Source: Pseudomonas sp. S30 (GTDB lineage: Bacteria; Pseudomonadota; Gammaproteobacteria; Pseudomonadales; Pseudomonadaceae). Taken from it: a stretch of DNA of 48,323 nt. Positions 44,132-48,323 of the stretch are shown here, in pieces. The translations under genes and the position numbers were made by a program. Position 1 is the first letter of the stretch. Each line of letters starts with the position of its first letter. Under the pieces are notes generated by a model. It was not told the DNA's origin, did no database searches, and saw only the letters and a program-made list of their open reading frames with translations. The DNA is taken from assembly GCF_016518545.1 (NCBI RefSeq), contig NZ_JACVTO010000029.1:1-48323 (forward strand), written 5' to 3'.

Positions 44132-44692
44132 TTGAACCCGTCAGAGCGCGTCGCACTCAGCAAATTCCTCAGCTATGTGCTGCGTCATGCGCCGCAGTCC
44201 ATTGGCCTGACCCTGGACCGCGACGGCTGGGCCGAGGTGCAGGCCCTGCTGCGCAATGCCAACGACCACGGACGCCTCGTGGACCTGGAAATGCTGCGTG
44301 AAGTGGTCGAGAACGACGAGAAACGCCGCTTCACCTTGTCGGACGATGCCCGGCATATCCGCGCTGCACAAGGTCACAGCACCGATCAGGTGGCCGTCCA
44401 GCACGTCGAAAAGCTGCCACCGGCCCTGCTCTACCATGGCACCGCGAGCCGCTTCATGGCCTCCATCGAAGAGCGCGGCCTGCTGGCCGGCGCCCGCCAC
44501 CACGTGCACCTGAGCGAAGACCCGCAGGTCGCCCTGACCGTGGGCCGACGTTATGGCGAGCCGGTGCTGCTGGAGATCGATACGCGCGCGCTGCAGGCCA
44601 CCGGCGCGCGCTTCTACCAGGCGGACAACGGCGTGTGGCTGGTGGCTAGCGTGCCAGTGGGCTACTGGCGCCGCTCGCAACCAGGGAGATGA
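44132..44692 (+). CDS. kptA: RNA 2'-phosphotransferase KptA (Tpt1 family)
   Basis: A 186-residue enzyme that moves an internal RNA 2'-phosphate to NAD+, forming ADP-ribose 1'',2''-cyclic phosphate. An N-terminal winged-helix lobe (SKFLSYVLRHAPQSIGLTLD) carries the conserved Arg-His pair. The NAD-binding lobe has LLYHGTASRFMASI, GLLAGARHHVHLSED and VGRRYGEPVLLEID. The TTG start has AAGGA (44117-44121) upstream. Bacteria lack the eukaryotic tRNA splicing that creates this substrate, so its role is open; repair of damaged RNA or removal of ADP-ribosylation-type marks has been suggested for the family. Confidence 0.93.
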   Translation: MNPSERVALSKFLSYVLRHAPQSIGLTLDRDGWAEVQALLRNANDHGRLVDLEMLREVVENDEKRRFTLSDDARHIRAAQGHSTDQVAVQHVEKLPPALLYHGTASRFMASIEERGLLAGARHHVHLSEDPQVALTVGRRYGEPVLLEIDTRALQATGARFYQADNGVWLVASVPVGYWRRSQPGR

Positions 44693-44782
44693 CGACGATG
44701 CCCTGGGCGGCAAAAACGGCGATGCCCGCGCCTGCTCGACCTCGACCGCTCGACAGGATGATGCAGATCCGCCAGGCAGCGC

Positions 44783-45433
44783 CTAGCGAACGCTGCCCAG
44801 TTGCCCGGCCAGCTCCACTTTGACGGCGAACTGCTCCTGGACACTCACCACCTTGCGCGCACTGCCGTCGGGCGTCCCTTCATGGGTCCAGAGAAACGGG
44901 AAGAAGCTCACGCACTGATCCGCGCTCATGGTGCGCACGTCGGCTTGCCACGACGCCCAGCGCAGCCCGTCGTAGAACAACTGCGACTGCTCGCTCAGCG
45001 CCCAGCCCAGAAAATCCGAGTAGCCGATGTTTAGCGCTTCCCAGTCCAGGCTGTCGGGTGCCCAGTAATACAGGGCGCCAATATCGGCACCGAGCCCACC
45101 GCCATTGAGCGCGAAGAAGCCGCCTGCGGCGTCGTCCGCGACCAGCAGATAGCCGCAGTCGGGGTCGGCGTTCCAGTGCTTGAGGTCGCGCGTCAGGCGC
45201 GCGTCACCCGAGCCGAGGATGCGCAGCCAGCCGTGGTCGATGAGAATGCCACCGGTGTGATAAGCCACGGTGCCCAACAGCGAGCGGGTGGTGACGTGCA
45301 GATGCAGCAGCACCTCGGCGTTGCTGCTCGATGGCGGGAGCATTTCACAGGGCCGCTCAGCGTCTTTCAGCAGGGCCTGGAGATACGGCAGGCCAGGGTC
45401 CTGGGTGTCGATAAGGGTTTGAAGGTCAGACAT
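44783..45433 (-). CDS. DUF2625 family protein
   Basis: A 216-residue soluble protein with the DUF2625 blocks VTTRSLLGTVAYHTGGILID, HGWLRILGSGD, GGFFALNGGGLG and LGWALSEQSQLFYDGLRW. The family is of unknown function; nearby bacterial homologues are often in immunity-like or stand-alone settings. It is flanked by kptA (convergent) and the downstream end of a DEAD-box gene on the same strand 172 bases upstream. Confidence 0.85.
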   Translation of the reverse strand: MSDLQTLIDTQDPGLPYLQALLKDAERPCEMLPPSSSNAEVLLHLHVTTRSLLGTVAYHTGGILIDHGWLRILGSGDARLTRDLKHWNADPDCGYLLVADDAAGGFFALNGGGLGADIGALYYWAPDSLDWEALNIGYSDFLGWALSEQSQLFYDGLRWASWQADVRTMSADQCVSFFPFLWTHEGTPDGSARKVVSVQEQFAVKVELAGQLGSVR

Positions 45434-45605
45434 GTGGGCTCGCAGAATCGGCAGCCAAGGCCAGGATGAGCCATGGACTGTGCAGGCGTCGTGGAGTTCG
45501 CCTCGCTAAGGGCACGCGGGCAGCGCGGCTTGCCCTGCCCAGCAGCGCAGCCCATGGGCACCCCTGTGGGCGCCCAGTGTCATCGCAGCGACCGGAGCGA
45601 GAAGA

Positions 45606-46928
45606 TCATTCCGCTTTCGGTGCGCGCTTCTTGAGCGGTGCCAGGCCATCGGCGCTGGTCAGCGGCGCGTTCGGACGAGGTTTGGCGCTGGGCTTGCGCT
45701 TGGCCGCGGCTTTCTTGTCGCCGGTCTTCTTGTCGACCTTCTTCTTCTTGACCCCTGCCGCCTTGCCGGAGGCCTTGACCTTCTTCGGCCCGCTGTAGGT
45801 GCCCTTGACCTCCTTGATCACCCGGCGCTCGAACTGCTGCTTGAGGTAGCGCTCGATGCTGGACATCAGGTTCCAGTCGTTGTGGGTGATCAGCGAGATG
45901 GCCAGGCCTTCGCCACCGGCCCGCCCGGTACGGCCCACGCGGTGCACGTACTCGTCGCCGCTGCGCGGCATGTCGAAGTTGATCACCAGGTCCAGGCCGT
46001 CGATGTCCAGGCCGCGGGCGGCCACGTCGGTGGCCACCAGCACCTTGGAGCTGCCCTGCTTGAAGCGCTCGATGGCCAGCTTGCGATCCTTCTGGTCCTT
46101 CTCGCCGTGCAGCACGAAGGCCTTCACGTCCTTGGCCACCAGGTGGCCGTAGATGCGATCGGCCAGGGCGCGGGTGTTGGTGAAGATGATCGCCTTGTCG
46201 AAGGTCTCGTTGGCCAGCAGCCACTGCACGATCTGCTCTTTGTGCTGGTCGTGGTCGGCGGTGATGATCTGCTGGCGTGTGCCCTCGGCCAGTTGCGAGA
46301 CGCTGTTGAGCATCAGGTGCTCGGGGTTCTTCAGCACCTTGCCGATGATGTCGCGCAGGGCGGCGCCGCCGGTGGTGGCGGAGAACAGCAGGGTCTGCTC
46401 GCGCTGCTCGCACTCCTTGCACAGGCGCTCCATGTCTTCGGCGAAGCCCATGTCGAGCATGCGGTCGGCTTCGTCGAGGATCAGCACCTGCACGTGGGAC
46501 AGGTCGAGGTTACCCGCGTTGAGGTGTTCGAGCAGGCGGCCCGGGGTGCCGATCAGCACGTCCGGCACCTTGCGCAGCATCGCGGCCTGCTCCTTGAAGT
46601 CCTCGCCGCCGGTGATCAGGCCCGATTTGACGTAGGTGAACTGCGAGAACAGCTGCACTTGCTTCAAGGTCTGCTGCGCCAGCTCGCGGGTCGGCAGCAG
46701 GATCAGCGCGCGGATCTCCACCCGTGGGCCACTGAGGTCGACCAGACGATTGAGCAGCGGCAGCACGAACGCGGCGGTCTTGCCGCTGCCGGTCTGCGCC
46801 GTGACGCGCAGGTCGCGCCCTTGCAGGGCCATGGGAATGGCCGCCGCCTGCACCGGGGTCGGCTCGACAAATTTCAGCTCGGCCACGGCTTTGAGCAGGC
46901 GTTCGTGCAGGGCGAATTGGGAAAACAC
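45606..46928 (-). CDS. SrmB/RhlE-like DEAD-box RNA helicase
   Basis: A 440-residue helicase with the full motif set: VEPTPVQAAAIP (Q motif), AQTGSGKTAAF, PTRELAQQ, GTPGRLLEHL, DEADRML, SATTGG (SAT), TDVAARGLD and HRVGRTGRAG. The C-terminal tail (about 375-440) is rich in Lys, Ala and Pro and is probably an RNA-binding disordered extension. It is the second DEAD-box gene in the window. A role in ribosome assembly is likely by family; the exact orthologue is not certain. It is divergent from ybdG across 141 bases. Confidence 0.92.
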   Translation of the reverse strand: MFSQFALHERLLKAVAELKFVEPTPVQAAAIPMALQGRDLRVTAQTGSGKTAAFVLPLLNRLVDLSGPRVEIRALILLPTRELAQQTLKQVQLFSQFTYVKSGLITGGEDFKEQAAMLRKVPDVLIGTPGRLLEHLNAGNLDLSHVQVLILDEADRMLDMGFAEDMERLCKECEQREQTLLFSATTGGAALRDIIGKVLKNPEHLMLNSVSQLAEGTRQQIITADHDQHKEQIVQWLLANETFDKAIIFTNTRALADRIYGHLVAKDVKAFVLHGEKDQKDRKLAIERFKQGSSKVLVATDVAARGLDIDGLDLVINFDMPRSGDEYVHRVGRTGRAGGEGLAISLITHNDWNLMSSIERYLKQQFERRVIKEVKGTYSGPKKVKASGKAAGVKKKKVDKKTGDKKAAAKRKPSAKPRPNAPLTSADGLAPLKKRAPKAE

Positions 46929-47069
46929 GGGTGTACCTCAGACAGATGCGGACAATTCGGCTGCATAGGTTAACGGTTTCCGCCGTCGACGCCGAATTTC
47001 TTTTGGCACCCGGCCCTGCTTCCGCGCTCTAATAGCCCTTCGTCAGGCCACTGCAGACCGTTTCACCCT

Positions 47070-48323
47070 ATGGATATCCAACGACTCTGGGTCGACGCCC
47101 TGGACCTCTGGGGCACCCTCGACCGACACCCCCTGCTCCACGCCGCGCTCGGCCTGGGCGTGCTGCTGCTGACCTCGCTGCTGGTGGGCCGCGTGGCGCG
47201 CTTCCTGATGCTGCATGCCAGCCGCCTGCTGGCCCGTCAGCCGGCGCTGCGCTGGATCGAAGACCTGCGCCACAACAAGGTGCTGCAGCGCCTGGCCCAG
47301 ACCACGCCGTCGCTGGTGGTGCAATTCGGCCTGCGCCTGGTGCCTGAGCTGTCCGACACGGCGCAGCACTTCCTCGGCAACCTGGCCCTGGCCTTCACCT
47401 TGTTGTTCCTGAGCATGGCGCTGTCGTGCTTGCTCGACGCCCTGCTGGACATCTACGCGCGCACCGAACACGCCCGCACCCGCTCGATCAAGGGCTACGT
47501 GCAACTGGCCAAGATGGTGCTGTGGGTGTTCAGCGCCATCGTCATCGTCGCCACCCTGATCGACCGCTCGCCCCTGCTGCTGCTCTCGGGCCTGGGTGCG
47601 ATGTCGGCGGTGCTGCTGTTGGTGTACAAGGACACCCTGCTGTCGTTCGTCGCCAGCGTGCAGTTGACCAGCAACGACATGCTGCACGTCGGCGACTGGA
47701 TCGAAATGCCCCAGGTGGGCGCCGATGGCGATGTGATCGACATCACCCTGCACACGGTGAAGGTGCAGAACTTCGACAAGACCATCGTCTCCATTCCCAC
47801 CTGGCGCCTGATGAGCGAGTCGTTCCGCAACTACCGCGGTATGCAGCAATCCGGTGGCCGACGCATCAAGCGCAGCCTGTTCATCGACGCCACCGGCGTG
47901 CGCTTTCTCACCGATGAGGAAGAACAGCGCCTGAGCGGCGTGCGTCTGCTCGGCGACTACCTGGCCAGCAAGCGCAAGGAGCTGCGCGACTGGAACGAGG
48001 CCCAGGGCCTGGTCGAGGAACTGGCGGCCAACCGGCGCAAGCTCACCAACATCGGCACCTTCAGGGCCTTCGCCCTGGCCTACCTGAAGAACCACCCCGA
48101 CGTGCACCCGAACATGACCTGCATGGTCCGCCAGATGCAGACCAGCGCCGAAGGCGTGCCGCTGGAGGTGTACTGCTTCACCCGCACCACAGTGTGGGCG
48201 GATTATGAGCGGATTCAGGGGGATATCTTCGACTACTTGCTGGCGGTGCTGCCGGAGTTCGGGTTGAGTTTGTATCAGCAGCCTAGTGGCAGTGATATGC
48301 GGCTGGGGTTGGCGGGGCGGGAG
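47070..48323 (+). CDS. ybdG: YbdG-type mechanosensitive channel (MscS superfamily), 3' end cut off
   Basis: The frame stays open from ATG 47070 to the window end (418 codons, no stop). The product has five N-terminal hydrophobic segments (about 22-170) and the pore helix and beta-domain of MscS proteins. Stretches match E. coli YbdG: LSGLGAMSAVLLLVYKD, NDMLHVGDWIEMPQVGADG, GGRRIKRSLFID, LTNIGTFRAF and the near-C-terminal QQPSGSDMRLGLAG. E. coli YbdG is 415 residues, so only a few residues are missing. Family members open under membrane tension or osmotic stress. The start codon has no strong ribosome-binding site. Confidence 0.93.
   Translation, partial: MDIQRLWVDALDLWGTLDRHPLLHAALGLGVLLLTSLLVGRVARFLMLHASRLLARQPALRWIEDLRHNKVLQRLAQTTPSLVVQFGLRLVPELSDTAQHFLGNLALAFTLLFLSMALSCLLDALLDIYARTEHARTRSIKGYVQLAKMVLWVFSAIVIVATLIDRSPLLLLSGLGAMSAVLLLVYKDTLLSFVASVQLTSNDMLHVGDWIEMPQVGADGDVIDITLHTVKVQNFDKTIVSIPTWRLMSESFRNYRGMQQSGGRRIKRSLFIDATGVRFLTDEEEQRLSGVRLLGDYLASKRKELRDWNEAQGLVEELAANRRKLTNIGTFRAFALAYLKNHPDVHPNMTCMVRQMQTSAEGVPLEVYCFTRTTVWADYERIQGDIFDYLLAVLPEFGLSLYQQPSGSDMRLGLAGRE

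Noticed and set aside
47004..47020. A sigma54-like element (TGGCAC ... CTGCT) before ybdG
   Set aside because: The GG and GC dinucleotides are 11 bases apart, not 10, so the element is off by one base, and no activator site was seen.
47043..48107. A 354-codon minus-strand frame opposite ybdG
   Set aside because: The plus strand encodes a clear YbdG-type channel that stays open to the window edge; the minus frame is rich in His/Gln/Arg with no recognisable domain.

Overview
This window looks like chromosomal DNA from a fluorescent Pseudomonas, most likely of the P. putida group. The evidence is its high G+C content, dense coding on both strands, and a gene content and order that I recognise from P. 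aeruginosa but arranged differently (sagS - glutathione peroxidase - msrB - alaA - htpX - tpm; a spy-like gene - cpxS - nitroreductase - trkH; plpD - slyA-like - recQ; gbuR/gbuA). These comparisons come from memory; no search was run. No insertion sequence, prophage, CRISPR array or rRNA was seen. One tRNA gene (tRNA-Glu, UUC) is cut by the left edge, and a YbdG-type mechanosensitive channel gene is cut by the right edge.

Layout. Positions 1-10,045 are a core block for oxidative repair and envelope sensing: tRNA-Glu; an unknown membrane-anchored protein; msrC with a DUF815 ATPase; the hybrid kinase sagS; an overlapping msrB-glutathione peroxidase pair; alaA; htpX; tpm; and a DODA-type dioxygenase. 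Positions 10,066-12,082 hold a divergent NmrA-like oxidoreductase and LysR regulator. Positions 12,128-16,419 hold the DEAD-box helicase gene deaD, with a long and unusually structured leader, a spermidine-synthase-like protein and a class II DAHP synthase. Positions 16,428-20,587 hold an envelope-stress unit (CpxR-type box, spy-like chaperone, cpxS kinase, but no cpxR), a nitroreductase and trkH. Positions 20,594-28,214 hold an AraC regulator, an Mpo1-like protein, an LpxH-like phosphoesterase, a SelW/Rdx thioredoxin-fold protein, the type Vd autotransporter plpD, a SlyA-type regulator with a near-consensus SlyA box, and recQ. Positions 28,458-29,417 hold a YecA-like and a DUF454 protein.

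Positions 29,421-37,134 are the most distinctive part. A 1,956-residue LapA-like RTX adhesin has an N-terminal retention module with a LapG-type PAAG site, a proline-rich linker, two exact-length 732-bp tandem units, a vWA domain with an intact MIDAS, RTX repeats and a type I secretion tail. It is divergent from a LapE/TolC-type outer-membrane protein gene across an AT-rich 469-bp region. The adhesin gene carries a run of ten G just after the predicted protease site, which could switch it on and off by slippage. A perfect palindrome overlaps the -35 of its candidate promoter. No ABC transporter or membrane-fusion protein gene lies nearby.

The rest is a tRNA acp3U-type DTW enzyme, the energy-taxis receptor aer, a guanidinobutyrate catabolic unit (gbuR, gbuA, a sodium:solute symporter), a very small ORF behind an ANR-type promoter, a protein of unknown function divergent from kptA, a DUF2625 protein, a second DEAD-box helicase and ybdG.
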